Assembly: GCF_018128285.1 (NCBI RefSeq)
Contig: NZ_CP072380.1
Location: 186,001 to 250,000, forward strand
DNA length: 64,000 nucleotides
DNA from: Atopobium sp. oral taxon 416
GTDB lineage: Bacteria; Actinomycetota; Coriobacteriia; Coriobacteriales; Atopobiaceae
Reading direction: 5' to 3'
In this document: in pieces, positions 45,075 through 54,441 of the stretch
How positions within the stretch are numbered: the stretch's first letter is position 1
Layout of the letters: every line of letters begins with the position of its first letter
Position numbers and translations under genes: made by a program
The notes under the pieces: generated by a model
Seen by the model: only the letters and a program-made list of their open reading frames with translations
Databases searched by the model: none
What the model was told of the DNA's origin: nothing

Positions 45075-45709
45075 GGGGAAAGAAGCACCCCGGTATTGCG
45101 CGATTTGGGAAAGCTGCTCTGATCCTGTGGGGCCTCTGCCTGGTTGTTGAATGCCTCATGTCGCTGCGTGACGCACTGCCGGCAGGGATCATCGACCCTG
45201 ACCTATTCCTCATGGTGGGGCGGCAGACTCTTGTAGCGCTGCTGCCGCGCTACCTGGGGTATCTCGCAGCGATCCTGATCGTGTGGGCCTGCATCGCCTA
45301 TCTGGCTGTCTCGCGGCCCCGTCGCCGGATCCGCCGGCTTGTGACGGGCTCCAGGAAGCTCACTCCCCAGCAATTCTTTCAGGTACGGCGCCCTCACGGC
45401 ACCCTTGCCCCGGATTTCCCGGGCATCTATCTGATCTACAATGCTGACCGCCGCAGGTACTATGTGGGGCAGGCCCATCAGGTGCTGAGCCGTGTCAACC
45501 AGCACTTTACCGGCAGGGGAAACGGCGATGTCTACGCCGACTATGTGGCGGGGGATACGTTTACAATACAGCTGCTCGCCTTAAGGGGGAGCGGGTATCA
45601 CAGCCTTGATGACTTTGAGCGCGATGCGATCGAGACGACCCACGCCTATACCGAGGGGTACAACAAAACTGCGGGGAACCGCCCCTGTACTCGCCATTTT
45701 ATCCGTTAA
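45071..45709 (+). CDS. Membrane-anchored GIY-YIG domain protein
   Basis: Protein of 212 residues with two N-terminal hydrophobic segments (about 13-30 and 58-80) and a C-terminal GIY-YIG domain starting at PGIYLIYNADRRRYYVGQA near 115, followed by NQHFTGRGNGDVYADY and RDAIETTHAYTEGYNKT. The GIY and Y-V-G elements, an Arg downstream and a late glutamate fit a nuclease-type fold, but function is unknown. It overlaps the ABC transporter ATPase gene by 4 bp, an odd partner for a putative nuclease. Confidence 0.8.
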   Translation: MRGKKHPGIARFGKAALILWGLCLVVECLMSLRDALPAGIIDPDLFLMVGRQTLVALLPRYLGYLAAILIVWACIAYLAVSRPRRRIRRLVTGSRKLTPQQFFQVRRPHGTLAPDFPGIYLIYNADRRRYYVGQAHQVLSRVNQHFTGRGNGDVYADYVAGDTFTIQLLALRGSGYHSLDDFERDAIETTHAYTEGYNKTAGNRPCTRHFIR

Positions 45710-45794
45710 TAGAATAGTGCCACGCTCTGAGTCCGCCCACCGCTACACTGGATAGAACAAACCAAGACAAGAGGTGCATCAGAAAGGAATCTTC

Positions 45795-46064
45795 ATGGCA
45801 AGCAACGAAGACGAAATTGACTACATTACCTTAGATTACGAAGATGGCACCTCAGAGGAATGCGAAGTCCTCGGTGTCTTTGAGAGTGGGGATTCCGAGT
45901 ACGTTGCGCTCTCTCCGGAAGCCCATTCAGACGATGTATATCTCTATGGCTACAATGAGACGCCTGACGGGGATTTCTATGTAACGGAGATCCCGGATGC
46001 CGATTATCCGCAGGTATCGACTGATTTTGACAACCTGTGGTTTGCGGAACCTGACGATAACTAG
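45795..46064 (+). CDS. DUF1292 family protein
   Basis: Very acidic small protein of 89 residues matching the DUF1292 family of low-GC Gram-positives and Coriobacteriia (ITLDYEDGTSEECEVLGVFE, SEYVALSPE). The function is unknown. The start at 45795 has AAAGGAA upstream; an earlier in-frame ATG at 45774 is without a suitable site. It stands alone, facing the HAD phosphatase gene. Confidence 0.85.
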   Translation: MASNEDEIDYITLDYEDGTSEECEVLGVFESGDSEYVALSPEAHSDDVYLYGYNETPDGDFYVTEIPDADYPQVSTDFDNLWFAEPDDN

Positions 46065-46078
46065 GCAGGTCAGCGGGG

Positions 46079-46813
46079 CTAGATAACGTTAGATTTGAGG
46101 GTCGCATAGAGTTCCGGTGCGGTGTGCACTTCCCAGGTCGCCTTTGGGTGCGAGGTGGGGGCGTGGCGCAGCCGGTGGTTGTACCAGAGCGATTTTAAGC
46201 GGGCCCGGGTGGCGCCGATAACGTCGAGGGCAAAGGCATCCCCCACGTAGATGCTCTTTTCGGGATCCGCTCGCACCTGTCTGCAGGCGAGGCTGAAGAT
46301 CTCAGGCTTCGGTTTGGCGACGCCCACGGCATCGGAGACAAAGATTCGATCTGCGCTGATCCATCTGTCCACCCCTAAGGCCTCTACTTTGGCAATCTGT
46401 CCGCGCAGTTTGCCGTTTGAGATGATCCCCAATCCGCGGTTGGTGTGGTGGGAACACCAGTCTAAGGCCCGTGCGATTGAGGGATCGAGGTGCATTGCGT
46501 CGGCGGTGTTGCCGGCATAGACTCGCTGCAGCTTGAGCGCGGTCTGATCATCCAGATGGATCCCGTAGTCCGCAAAGGTATCCTGCATCCGGTGGATGTA
46601 CACCGTGTCGGTCGGGCGATAGCCACGTGCAAAGGCCGCAAAGACCTCTTGGGAGTGCAGGCGGCTCGTTTCAAAGAGCTGGGCCCCCGAGATCCCCTTC
46701 AGATCGCCGAGCACGTGTTTCACCGCATAGGCAAAGGGCTCAGACTGATCGTAGAGGGTATCATCGAGGTCAAAGAAGACCGCATCAAAGTGATATGAAG
46801 CTTTCGTAGTCAC
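46079..46813 (-). CDS. HAD-superfamily hydrolase
   Basis: HAD phosphatase of about 244 residues. Motif I is FFDLDDTLYD, motif II the serine/asparagine in IISNGK near 120, motif III lysine in KPKPEIF, and motif IV in YVGDAFALDVIGA. The helical cap lies between motifs I and II. I favour the GTG at 46813 because GAGGAG lies 10 bases upstream, whereas the longer frame to 46918 adds 35 residues with no family similarity. The domain is subfamily IA; substrate not predictable. Confidence 0.88.
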   Translation of the reverse strand: MTTKASYHFDAVFFDLDDTLYDQSEPFAYAVKHVLGDLKGISGAQLFETSRLHSQEVFAAFARGYRPTDTVYIHRMQDTFADYGIHLDDQTALKLQRVYAGNTADAMHLDPSIARALDWCSHHTNRGLGIISNGKLRGQIAKVEALGVDRWISADRIFVSDAVGVAKPKPEIFSLACRQVRADPEKSIYVGDAFALDVIGATRARLKSLWYNHRLRHAPTSHPKATWEVHTAPELYATLKSNVI

Positions 46814-47054
46814 AATCGGGACGCTCCTCGAGCCGAAACGATACAGTTTTTTATCCTTGTATTGAAGTATGCGCAGTACCCGTGAGGATTGTATGCCGCA
46901 TTGAGGAAACGCCAGCAATATCCTACAATTGTTTCATTCGTGAGAGAGCACTATCTGTGCTGTAATATACTAACTCTGGTTATACTATGGTATTCGATGC
47001 TGAATAGGGTCTCTGTAGAACACATATCACAGAGACGCAAGAGAGAGGGATTCC

Positions 47055-47402
47055 ATGAACCTCGGACCAATGGAAGTTATTGTAATTCTTATTGTGGCTC
47101 TTCTTATCTTCGGGCCGAAGAACCTCCCGAAACTGGGGAAAGCCCTCGGTAAGACTGTTAAGAACGTCCGCGAAGGCATGAGCGGTGACGACGATAAGAA
47201 GAAGGATGAAGAGAAGGCAACTGAGACTGAGGCCCACCTCGAAGAGGCCTCCTCAGAGGAAGCAAGCACAGCTTCTGAGGCAGGGGTTGTCTTTTGTCCA
47301 AAATGCGGAGCGAAGAATCCAGCTGACGCCGCGTTTTGCTCCAAGTGCGGCGCGAAGTTGACAAAACCGGAAGCCGCAGAAACTGCGGACACTGAAGAAT
47401 AA
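47055..47402 (+). CDS. tatA: TatA-like translocase subunit with a C-terminal zinc ribbon
   Basis: A 115-residue protein. Residues 1-40 are a TatA: short N-terminus, one membrane helix (EVIVILIVALLIFGP), the conserved FGP, and the amphipathic helix NLPKLGKALGKTVKN. A charged acidic linker (45-75) leads to a zinc ribbon with Cys81, Cys84, Cys95 and Cys98 (CPKCGAK, CSKCGAK). TatA normally forms the export pore for folded twin-arginine substrates; the ribbon is an unusual addition. The gene stands alone between a promoter-like AT-rich stretch and a terminator; no tatC is visible here. Confidence 0.9.
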   Translation: MNLGPMEVIVILIVALLIFGPKNLPKLGKALGKTVKNVREGMSGDDDKKKDEEKATETEAHLEEASSEEASTASEAGVVFCPKCGAKNPADAAFCSKCGAKLTKPEAAETADTEE

Positions 47403-47412
47403 CAGTACAGTG

Positions 47413-47446
47413 AAGGTGTTGAGCTTAAAAGCTGAACACCTTCTTT
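47413..47446 (+). terminator. Intrinsic terminator of tatA
   Basis: AAGGTGTT and AACACCTT form a stem continued by AGCT/AGCT pairing, followed by CTTTAT, 10 bp after the tatA stop. Confidence 0.82.
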
Positions 47447-47465
47447 ATGGAAGGGCTTTTAGATT

Positions 47466-47933
47466 ATGACGGATGAGATCGTACTGACTCCGGAAGGCCG
47501 GGATAAACTCGTTGAGGAGCTCAACTACCGTGAGGGCCAGAAACACGATGAGATCGTAGAGCACATCAAGATTGCCCGCGGCTTCGGTGACCTCTCAGAG
47601 AACTCTGAGTTCGATGACGCAAAGGACGAGGAAGCAAAGAACGCCTCCCGCATCAATGAGATCCGCACCATCCTTGCGACGGCCCGCGTCGTCGAGAATG
47701 AGGACGCAATGGAAGTCTCCCTGGGTTCCACTGTGGAGCTCAAGAACGGCAGAGGCAGGAAGACGACCTTCACGATCGTTGGTACGACCGAGACGGATTC
47801 GCTCGCACACAAGATCTCCAATGAGTCCCCCGCAGGCAGAGCGGTGATCGGCCATGGGGTGGGGGACACCATCTCTTTCAAGTCCCCGGCGGGTAAGGTG
47901 CGCATCTACACGATCACCAAGGTGACGCGCTGA
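47466..47933 (+). CDS. greA: Transcription elongation factor GreA
   Basis: GreA of 155 residues, the RNA polymerase secondary-channel factor that stimulates cleavage of backtracked RNA. The N-terminal coiled coil contains ARGFGDLSENSEFDDAK with the acidic tip residues, and the C-terminal FKBP-like domain contains ISNESPAGRAVIGH and VGDTISF. Length is standard. It precedes lysS, separated by a terminator. Confidence 0.96.
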   Translation: MTDEIVLTPEGRDKLVEELNYREGQKHDEIVEHIKIARGFGDLSENSEFDDAKDEEAKNASRINEIRTILATARVVENEDAMEVSLGSTVELKNGRGRKTTFTIVGTTETDSLAHKISNESPAGRAVIGHGVGDTISFKSPAGKVRIYTITKVTR

Positions 47934-47954
47934 CCAACAATCTGTGAGAGAGCC

Positions 47955-48000
47955 ACGCCCCGCGCCTGTGGTGCAAACCATAGGACGGGGCGTTTATTTC
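47955..48000 (+). terminator. Intrinsic terminator of greA
   Basis: ACGCCCCG and CGGGGCGT pair across a 23-base loop, followed by a T-rich tail (TTTATTT), 20 bp before the lysS start. Confidence 0.8.
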
Positions 48001-48019
48001 TGCTAGGAGAACACGATAC

Positions 48020-50353
48020 ATGGCTGAGACAACAAGTACGGGACAGGGAAAGCCATCCCAAAACGACGAGCGCGCACAGCGCAGACAGCGCCGTACCGAG
48101 CTGATGCAGGAGGGCATCAACCCGTATCCGATCAAAAGTACCGTCACCGCCCATGCCGCTGACCTCGAGAAGAAGTACGCTGACCTGGCTTGTGGGGAGG
48201 ACACGACCGATTCCGTGACCGTTGCGGGCCGCATCCGCGCGCTGCGCAAGCAGGGCAAGATCGCCTTCTTGATTCTGGAGGACTGCACGGGCTCGATCCA
48301 GCTCTTCTGCCGGATCAACACCATGGCCAAAGAGGACTGGGATCTCCTCTCTATGCTCGATATGGGCGATATCCTGCAGGCGAGCGGCTACGTCGTGCGT
48401 ACTCGCCGCGGGCAGCTCTCCATCTCGCCGACCAAGCTCATCCTGCTCTCAAAGAGCCTGCGTCCGCTGCCGGAGAAGTTCCATGGCCTGCAGGACAAAG
48501 AGGTCCGCTACCGCCAGCGCTACGTTGACCTGATCATGAACCCGGAGATCCGTGAGGTCTTCCGCAAGCGCTCCGCGATCATCTCGCTGATCCGCCGCTA
48601 TATGGAGGCCGATGGCTACCTCGAGGTGGAGACTCCGATCATGCATGCGATCGTGGGCGGCGCCAATGCGAAGCCGTTCGTCACGCACTTCAATGCCTTG
48701 AACCGCGACTTCTATCTGCGTATCGCCACCGAGCTTCCTCTGAAGCGTCTGATCGTCGGCGGTATGGAGCGCGTCTTTGAGATCGGCCGCCAGTTCAGAA
48801 ACGAGGGCATGGACTTGACGCACAACCCGGAGTTCACCTCGATGGAGGCCTACTGCGCCTACTCCGACCTCGAGGGTATGAAGCGCTTGAGCGAAGGCCT
48901 CTTCAAGGCGATCGCCCGTGAGGTCTGTGGCTGCAAGGAAGGCCATGAGGTGATCACCTACCAGGGACAGACTATCGATATGTCCGGTACCTGGAAGAGC
49001 ATGTCGGTAGCTGAGGTTGACTCGCAGGTTGTCGGCGAGCACGTCGATATGGACACCCCGATTGACCACCTGCGTGAAGTGTGCGAGAGAAATGGCGTTC
49101 AGACGGAGAAGAACTGGGGTGTCGGCAAGCTCCTCTTCACGATCTATGATCAGCTGGGCGAGGATACGATCGTCAATCCAACCTTTGTCTGCGACTTCCC
49201 GGAAGAGGTGAGCCCGCTCTCCAAGCGCAGAGAGGACGATCCGCGCCTCACCGACCGCTTTGAGTTGCTGATCGCCGGCCGCGAGTATGCCAACGCCTTC
49301 TCTGAGCTCAACGACCCCATCGACCAGGCTGGCCGCTTTGCGGAGCAGGTCGCTGCAAAGGACTTCGGCGACGACGAGGCTATGGGCTACGACTACGACT
49401 ATGTCCGCGCCCTCGAGTACGGTATGCCCCCTGCCGGCGGTGTCGGCTACGGTATCGACCGCATGATCATGCTCTTCTGTGACCAACCCTCTATCAGAGA
49501 TGTCCTGCTCTTCCCGCAGATGAAGCCGGAGAAGATCGCGAAGGAGGACATCGCCTCACAGCTGCCGGATACCACGGACAACCCTGCAGCCTCCGCCGAC
49601 GCCCTCTTTGACAATGCAGAGAAAGGAGCCAGTGAGGATATGGCATCAGAAAAGAAAGAAGAGGCAGAGGCAAACCTGAGTGAGCCTGCTGTCGAGGACA
49701 ACGGGCTCTCTGAGGCTGCCCGGGCGGCGATCGATGCCGATATGTCAGGCAAGCTTGAGGCGGGGATTTCCCGCGATCAGGCGATGAAGCTTCTGAAGAA
49801 GTACAACAAGGAGCCCTTCCACGTCGAGCACGGTGAGACTCTTGAGGGATTGATGCGCTATTTCTCAAAGCAGTATGACCCGGACAACGTTGACTTCTGG
49901 GGCATCGTGGGCCTGCTCCACGATCTCGATTGGGAGAAGTTCCAGGACGAGAAGAACCACACCGTCAAGACTGCAGAGCTCCTGGCTGAGGTGGGTGCTA
50001 CGGCGCAGCTCGCGCATGCGATCATGACGCACAACTCTGACAACAACGAGGCGCTTCCGAAGCCGAAGCTGCAGATGGAGAAAGTCCTCTTTGCCTGCGA
50101 TGAGGTGTCAGGCCTGATCCAAGCGGCCGCAAAGATGCGCCCCTCCGGCTCCGTCACCGACATGCCGCTCAAGTCACTGAAGAAGAAGTTCAAGGACAAG
50201 CGCTTCGCCGCGGGCTGCAACCGCGAGGTGATGCGTGAAGGTGCCCAGTACATGGGGCAGGAGATGAACGAGTGCCTCGACGCGGTCCTGACCGCAATGA
50301 AGGCGATCGCCCCCGTGGGAGATATCTACGCGAAGTCGAATGGCGAGCAGTAA
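48020..50353 (+). CDS. lysS: Class II lysyl-tRNA synthetase fused to a C-terminal HD domain
   Basis: A 777-residue protein. Residues 1-505 are a complete class II LysRS. It has an OB-fold anticodon domain (VTVAGRIRALRKQGKIAF), motif 1 around YLEVETPIM, motif 2 VFEIGRQFRNEG with HNPEFTSMEAY, and motif 3 GVGYGIDRMIML. An acidic linker (about 505-590) leads to a phosphohydrolase-like HD domain with LLHDLDWEKF (His634-Asp635) and a later His-rich stretch (AIMTHNSDNNE). Standard LysRS is about 500 residues, so the HD part is an addition, often a separate small protein elsewhere. AGGAGAACACG precedes the ATG. The role of the HD domain is unknown. Confidence 0.95.
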   Translation: MAETTSTGQGKPSQNDERAQRRQRRTELMQEGINPYPIKSTVTAHAADLEKKYADLACGEDTTDSVTVAGRIRALRKQGKIAFLILEDCTGSIQLFCRINTMAKEDWDLLSMLDMGDILQASGYVVRTRRGQLSISPTKLILLSKSLRPLPEKFHGLQDKEVRYRQRYVDLIMNPEIREVFRKRSAIISLIRRYMEADGYLEVETPIMHAIVGGANAKPFVTHFNALNRDFYLRIATELPLKRLIVGGMERVFEIGRQFRNEGMDLTHNPEFTSMEAYCAYSDLEGMKRLSEGLFKAIAREVCGCKEGHEVITYQGQTIDMSGTWKSMSVAEVDSQVVGEHVDMDTPIDHLREVCERNGVQTEKNWGVGKLLFTIYDQLGEDTIVNPTFVCDFPEEVSPLSKRREDDPRLTDRFELLIAGREYANAFSELNDPIDQAGRFAEQVAAKDFGDDEAMGYDYDYVRALEYGMPPAGGVGYGIDRMIMLFCDQPSIRDVLLFPQMKPEKIAKEDIASQLPDTTDNPAASADALFDNAEKGASEDMASEKKEEAEANLSEPAVEDNGLSEAARAAIDADMSGKLEAGISRDQAMKLLKKYNKEPFHVEHGETLEGLMRYFSKQYDPDNVDFWGIVGLLHDLDWEKFQDEKNHTVKTAELLAEVGATAQLAHAIMTHNSDNNEALPKPKLQMEKVLFACDEVSGLIQAAAKMRPSGSVTDMPLKSLKKKFKDKRFAAGCNREVMREGAQYMGQEMNECLDAVLTAMKAIAPVGDIYAKSNGEQ

Positions 50354-50392
50354 ATCTGGGTATATCTATCACCAGCACAAGGATAGTGGTGA

Positions 50393-50433
50393 AAAAGCTT
50401 CTGGGAGGTCGCAAGACTTTCGGAGGCTTTTTT
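50393..50433 (+). terminator. Intrinsic terminator of lysS
   Basis: A long stem with several G-T pairs (AAAAGCTTCTGGGAGGTC with GACTTTCGGAGGCTTTT, GCAA loop) ends in a T-run, 40 bp after the lysS stop. Confidence 0.75.
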
Positions 50434-50596
50434 CGACCCAGGTACCGCTGTGTGAGATGCCATGAAGTGAACAGAAGCGATGCGGTGGGATAAACAGGAA
50501 CTGCCCGGGGTATAGAGAGAACAATCAACTGATGCCCCACATCTTCTCTCTCATGCAGTAGAAGATGGAGACCAATTTTAAGGGGGACTCAACCCA

Positions 50597-53203
50597 ATGT
50601 TTGAAAAGTTTACTGGCAAGGCCCGCAAGGTCATATCCTTAGCCCAGGATGAGGCGCGAAACCTCGACCAGATGTATGTGGGCACGGAGCACCTTTTGCT
50701 GGCCCTCATCAAGGAAGGCGACGGTATCGCCGCCGAGGCCTTGAAGAATCTCGATGTGACCTATGACCAGACCCTTGAGGCGATCAAAGAGATCACCCGG
50801 GATGGCACCGAGCCAATCCCCGGTGGCCATATCCCGTTCACCCCACGCGCCAAGCGCGTGCTCGAGGGCGCGTATCGGGAGATGATGACGCATAGCGCCT
50901 CCTACATCGACACCCAGCATCTGCTTTTGGGCATCGTCGATGAGGGCAACGGTGTCGCTATGGAGGCCCTCTCCCGCATGGGTGTCTCCGGTGACGCGGT
51001 GCGCAACGCGGTGGACGAACTGACGCAGGACGAGGTACAGCCCCAGCAGCCGGGGTCGCAGGGTATCCCCAACATGGGTGCCGAGATGTTCAGCGGGATG
51101 GGACAGCCTCAGCAGCAACAGCAGGAAGGCTCCATGCTCAAGGAGTATGGCCGCAACCTGACTGAGCTTGCGAGCGAAGGCAAGCTTGATCCGGTGATAG
51201 GTCGCGACCGCGAGATCGAGCGCATCATGCAGGTACTTGCCCGCCGTCAGAAGAACAACCCGATGATCCTGGGTGATCCGGGCGTCGGCAAGACCGCAAT
51301 CGTCGAGGGCTTGGCGCAGCTGATCGTCGCCGGCAACGTGCCGGATATCCTGCGCAACAAACAGATCTGGACGCTTGATGTCGCAGCCCTCGTCGCAGGC
51401 TCTAAGTACCGTGGCGAGTTTGAGGACCGCCTCAAGAAGGTTATCAACGAAGTTCGTGACTCCAAGAAGGACATCCTCTTTATCGATGAGATCCACACGA
51501 TCATCGGCGCCGGCTCCGCTGAGGGCTCAATCGATGCTGCTTCCATCCTGAAGCCGCCTCTGTCCCGGGGCGAGATTCAGGTGATCGGTGCGACGACTGC
51601 TGACGAGTACCGCAAGCACATCGAGAAGGACTCCGCGTTTGAGCGCAGGTTCCAGCCGGTGTATGTGGGCGAACCGACCGAGGAGGATACCTTCAAAATC
51701 CTCAAGGGCCTGCAGAGCCGCTATGAGAAGCACCACCATGTAAAGTACACCGACGATGCGCTGCGCAGCGCTGTGTCGCTCTCAGTCCGCTACATCCAGG
51801 ATCGCTTCCTGCCGGATAAGGCCATCGACGTTATCGACGAAGCAGGCGCGCGTACCCGCGTGAGAAAGATGACGACGCCGCCTGACATCGCAAAGGTGGA
51901 CGAAGAGCTCACCCACGTGAAGCAGGAGAAGGACAAGGCTGCTGCTGCGCAGGAGTACGAGGAGGCCGCGCGCTACCGTGACCAGGAGAAAGAGCTCACT
52001 GACAAGCGCAAGAAGCTCGAGGGGACCTGGCACAAGAAGATCAACGAGCACGTGACGACCATCACGCCTACCGCTATCGCAGATGTCGTGTCTTCGATCA
52101 CCGCTGTCCCGGTGTCCAACCTGACCGAGGCGGAAGCCTCCAAGCTGCTGCGCTGCGAGGAAGCATTGCATCAGCGTGTCATCGGCCAGGACGAGGCGGT
52201 CTCCGCGGTGGCCCGCGCCATCAGAAGAAGCCGCTCTCCGCTCAAGGACCCGCACCGTCCGGGTGGTTCCTTCATCTTTCTGGGACCCTCCGGCGTCGGC
52301 AAGACCGAGCTTGCGAAGGCACTCGCAGAGTTCCTGTTCGGCTCTGAGGATGCCCTGATCAGCTTTGACATGTCTGAGTTTATGGAGAAGCATGAGGTCT
52401 CGAAACTTGTGGGCGCTCCCCCTGGCTATGTGGGCTACGACGAGGGTGGCGAGCTCACCAAGGTAGTGAGACGTCGTCCGTACTCGGTCGTGCTGTTCGA
52501 TGAGATCGAGAAGGCACACCCTGACATCTTCAATATCCTGCTCCAGATTCTGGATGAAGGACGTCTGACGGATGGGCAGGGCCGTACCGTCGACTTCTCC
52601 AACGCTGTCATCATCATGACCTCTAACATCGGCGCGCGCGATATCGCACAGACCACGACGATGGGCTTCACTGGTGGCTCTGACGGGCTCTCCGACAAGG
52701 AGATCAACTCCCATGTCATGAGCGAGCTCAAGCGCCTCTTCCGCCCGGAGTTCCTGAATCGTGTCGACGAGATCGTCGTGTTCAAGTCTCTGAACCAGAA
52801 GCAGCTGCGCGGCATCGTTGACCTTATGATCAACGGCCTGCGTGATCGCCTCATCGCTAACGGTATGTCCATCGAGCTCACCGATGCAGCGCGTGACTTG
52901 GTGGCTGAGCGTGGCACCGACAGGATCTACGGCGCGCGTCCGCTGCGCCGCGCGATCCAGACGATGATCGAGGATCCGCTAGCAGAGGAGCTGCTGCAGG
53001 GCAAGTGGAAGGCAGGCGACATTGTCCTGGTCGACGCAAAGGACGAGAAACTGACCTTTACGAAAACGACCGGCAAGATCCCCGAGCCGTCGAAGCACAT
53101 CCACATGGATGCCCCGAAGGCGCACGACAGCTGGTCACTGCCCGATTCAACCAGAGCGGTATCCGGCGGCAATGACGGAGAACTTCAAACCTCAGAGCAG
53201 TGA
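50597..53203 (+). CDS. clpC: ClpC-type ATP-dependent unfoldase
   Basis: AAA+ chaperone of 868 residues that feeds substrates to ClpP. It has two Clp_N repeats ([20 protein letters not shown] and [12 protein letters not shown]), a glutamine-rich linker, a first AAA domain (Walker A GDPGVGKT near 232), a UVR/middle segment ([13 protein letters not shown]), and a second AAA domain (Walker A GPSGVGKT). The UVR/middle domain and size identify ClpC rather than ClpA or ClpB. A strong AAGGGGG site precedes the ATG. No mcsA/mcsB or ctsR genes are adjacent. Confidence 0.95.
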   Translation: MFEKFTGKARKVISLAQDEARNLDQMYVGTEHLLLALIKEGDGIAAEALKNLDVTYDQTLEAIKEITRDGTEPIPGGHIPFTPRAKRVLEGAYREMMTHSASYIDTQHLLLGIVDEGNGVAMEALSRMGVSGDAVRNAVDELTQDEVQPQQPGSQGIPNMGAEMFSGMGQPQQQQQEGSMLKEYGRNLTELASEGKLDPVIGRDREIERIMQVLARRQKNNPMILGDPGVGKTAIVEGLAQLIVAGNVPDILRNKQIWTLDVAALVAGSKYRGEFEDRLKKVINEVRDSKKDILFIDEIHTIIGAGSAEGSIDAASILKPPLSRGEIQVIGATTADEYRKHIEKDSAFERRFQPVYVGEPTEEDTFKILKGLQSRYEKHHHVKYTDDALRSAVSLSVRYIQDRFLPDKAIDVIDEAGARTRVRKMTTPPDIAKVDEELTHVKQEKDKAAAAQEYEEAARYRDQEKELTDKRKKLEGTWHKKINEHVTTITPTAIADVVSSITAVPVSNLTEAEASKLLRCEEALHQRVIGQDEAVSAVARAIRRSRSPLKDPHRPGGSFIFLGPSGVGKTELAKALAEFLFGSEDALISFDMSEFMEKHEVSKLVGAPPGYVGYDEGGELTKVVRRRPYSVVLFDEIEKAHPDIFNILLQILDEGRLTDGQGRTVDFSNAVIIMTSNIGARDIAQTTTMGFTGGSDGLSDKEINSHVMSELKRLFRPEFLNRVDEIVVFKSLNQKQLRGIVDLMINGLRDRLIANGMSIELTDAARDLVAERGTDRIYGARPLRRAIQTMIEDPLAEELLQGKWKAGDIVLVDAKDEKLTFTKTTGKIPEPSKHIHMDAPKAHDSWSLPDSTRAVSGGNDGELQTSEQ

Positions 53204-53226
53204 TAGGTACCTGCTTCTAAAGAACC

Positions 53227-53274
53227 AAAGGCTGACGAAAGGACCGCGATTTGGTGCTTTGCGTCAGCCTTTTT
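53227..53274 (+). terminator. Intrinsic terminator of clpC
   Basis: AAAGGCTGACG pairs with CGTCAGCCTTT and is followed by a T-run. Confidence 0.9.
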
Positions 53275-53340
53275 ATTACACTAGAGAAGGAACAACTAGT
53301 AAACTTTCTGTGTCTTCTAGCAACACTTAAAGGGGTAGAT

Positions 53341-54441
53341 ATGGGCGCCACAGAACATGAGATCAAACACAGCGATGCGGCCTCCCAGGTGAAAGAGAAA
53401 ACAAAAGAGGAACGGATTCACGACGCGGTCGTTGCGACGGCGCCGGGTACTTCCTTGCGCCGCGCACTTGATATGATCATAGCCGGCAACATGGGTGCCC
53501 TCATCTGCGTCGGCGACACCGATGCGGTGCTGGCAGCCGGCAATGACGGCTTCCCGCTCAACATCTCCTTCACTGCTAATCGTCTCTTCGAGCTCTCAAA
53601 GATGGACGGCGCAATCGTAATCGACAAGGGTATGACCCAGATCTACCGCGCTAACTTTTGCCTCGATCCGGACCCCTCGCTGCCGACCTCCGAGACCGGT
53701 ATGCGCCACCGCACCGCGGCACGTATGAGTCTTTTGACTAAGGCGATGGTGATCTCGGTGTCCGAGCGCCGCCACGTCGTGAGCGTCTTTGTTGACGGGC
53801 ACCGCTTCCAGCTGAGAAGCGTGCCGGAGATCATGAGCAGTGTCAATCAGCTCTTGGTGACCCTCCAGAATAGTCGCCAGACGCTTGACAGAAGCCTTCT
53901 GCGCCTGACCACTCTGGAGTTGGATAACTACGTGACCTTGGGGGATATCTCCGAGGTCTTCTACCAGTTTGAGGTGCTGATGACCTCGGCCGAGCAGCTC
54001 CAGAAGTGCATCGATGAGCTGGGCAGCGAAGGCAAGACCGTCGATATGCAGCGCGACGAGTTCGTGGGCGACATGGACGAAGAGTACGACCTGATGATCC
54101 GCGACTATGCGACGGACTCCTCAGAGGAGCATGCCAAGGAGATCCGCGTCAAGTTCCATGCGATGAATAACAAGGATCTCCGCTCCACCAAGCGGATCGC
54201 GGAGCTTCTGGGCTACCACGACAAGACTGAGGATTCGATCATGACGCCGTTGGGCTTAAGAACACTCTCGCGGGTGTCAGTGGTCCGTGAGGGCATGGCA
54301 GAGAAGATCGTCGATGAGTACGGATCGCTGCAGGAGCTCCTTGACGATATCCAAGATAACCCGTCCCGCCTCGATTCCCTCGGCGTCAAGAACCCCTCTC
54401 TTCTGGCGGCCAGCCTGTATCGTATGTGGGGTAAGCACTGA
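53341..54441 (+). CDS. disA: DNA integrity scanning diadenylate cyclase
   Basis: DisA of 366 residues, which makes cyclic di-AMP from ATP and scans DNA for damage. The DAC domain has DGA (Asp89-Gly90-Ala91) and RHR (Arg122-His123-Arg124) active-site motifs; the C-terminal part has helix-hairpin-helix elements (YGSLQELLDDI, RLDSLGVKNPSLLAASL). I start it at 53341 with AAAGGGG upstream; an earlier in-frame ATG at 53251 lies within the clpC terminator and is unlikely. It overlaps the ispD start by one base. Confidence 0.95.
   Translation: MGATEHEIKHSDAASQVKEKTKEERIHDAVVATAPGTSLRRALDMIIAGNMGALICVGDTDAVLAAGNDGFPLNISFTANRLFELSKMDGAIVIDKGMTQIYRANFCLDPDPSLPTSETGMRHRTAARMSLLTKAMVISVSERRHVVSVFVDGHRFQLRSVPEIMSSVNQLLVTLQNSRQTLDRSLLRLTTLELDNYVTLGDISEVFYQFEVLMTSAEQLQKCIDELGSEGKTVDMQRDEFVGDMDEEYDLMIRDYATDSSEEHAKEIRVKFHAMNNKDLRSTKRIAELLGYHDKTEDSIMTPLGLRTLSRVSVVREGMAEKIVDEYGSLQELLDDIQDNPSRLDSLGVKNPSLLAASLYRMWGKH

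Noticed and set aside
46814-46918. 35-residue N-terminal extension of the HAD hydrolase
   Set aside because: No family similarity; the GTG at 46813 has GAGGAG at proper spacing and lies just before motif I.
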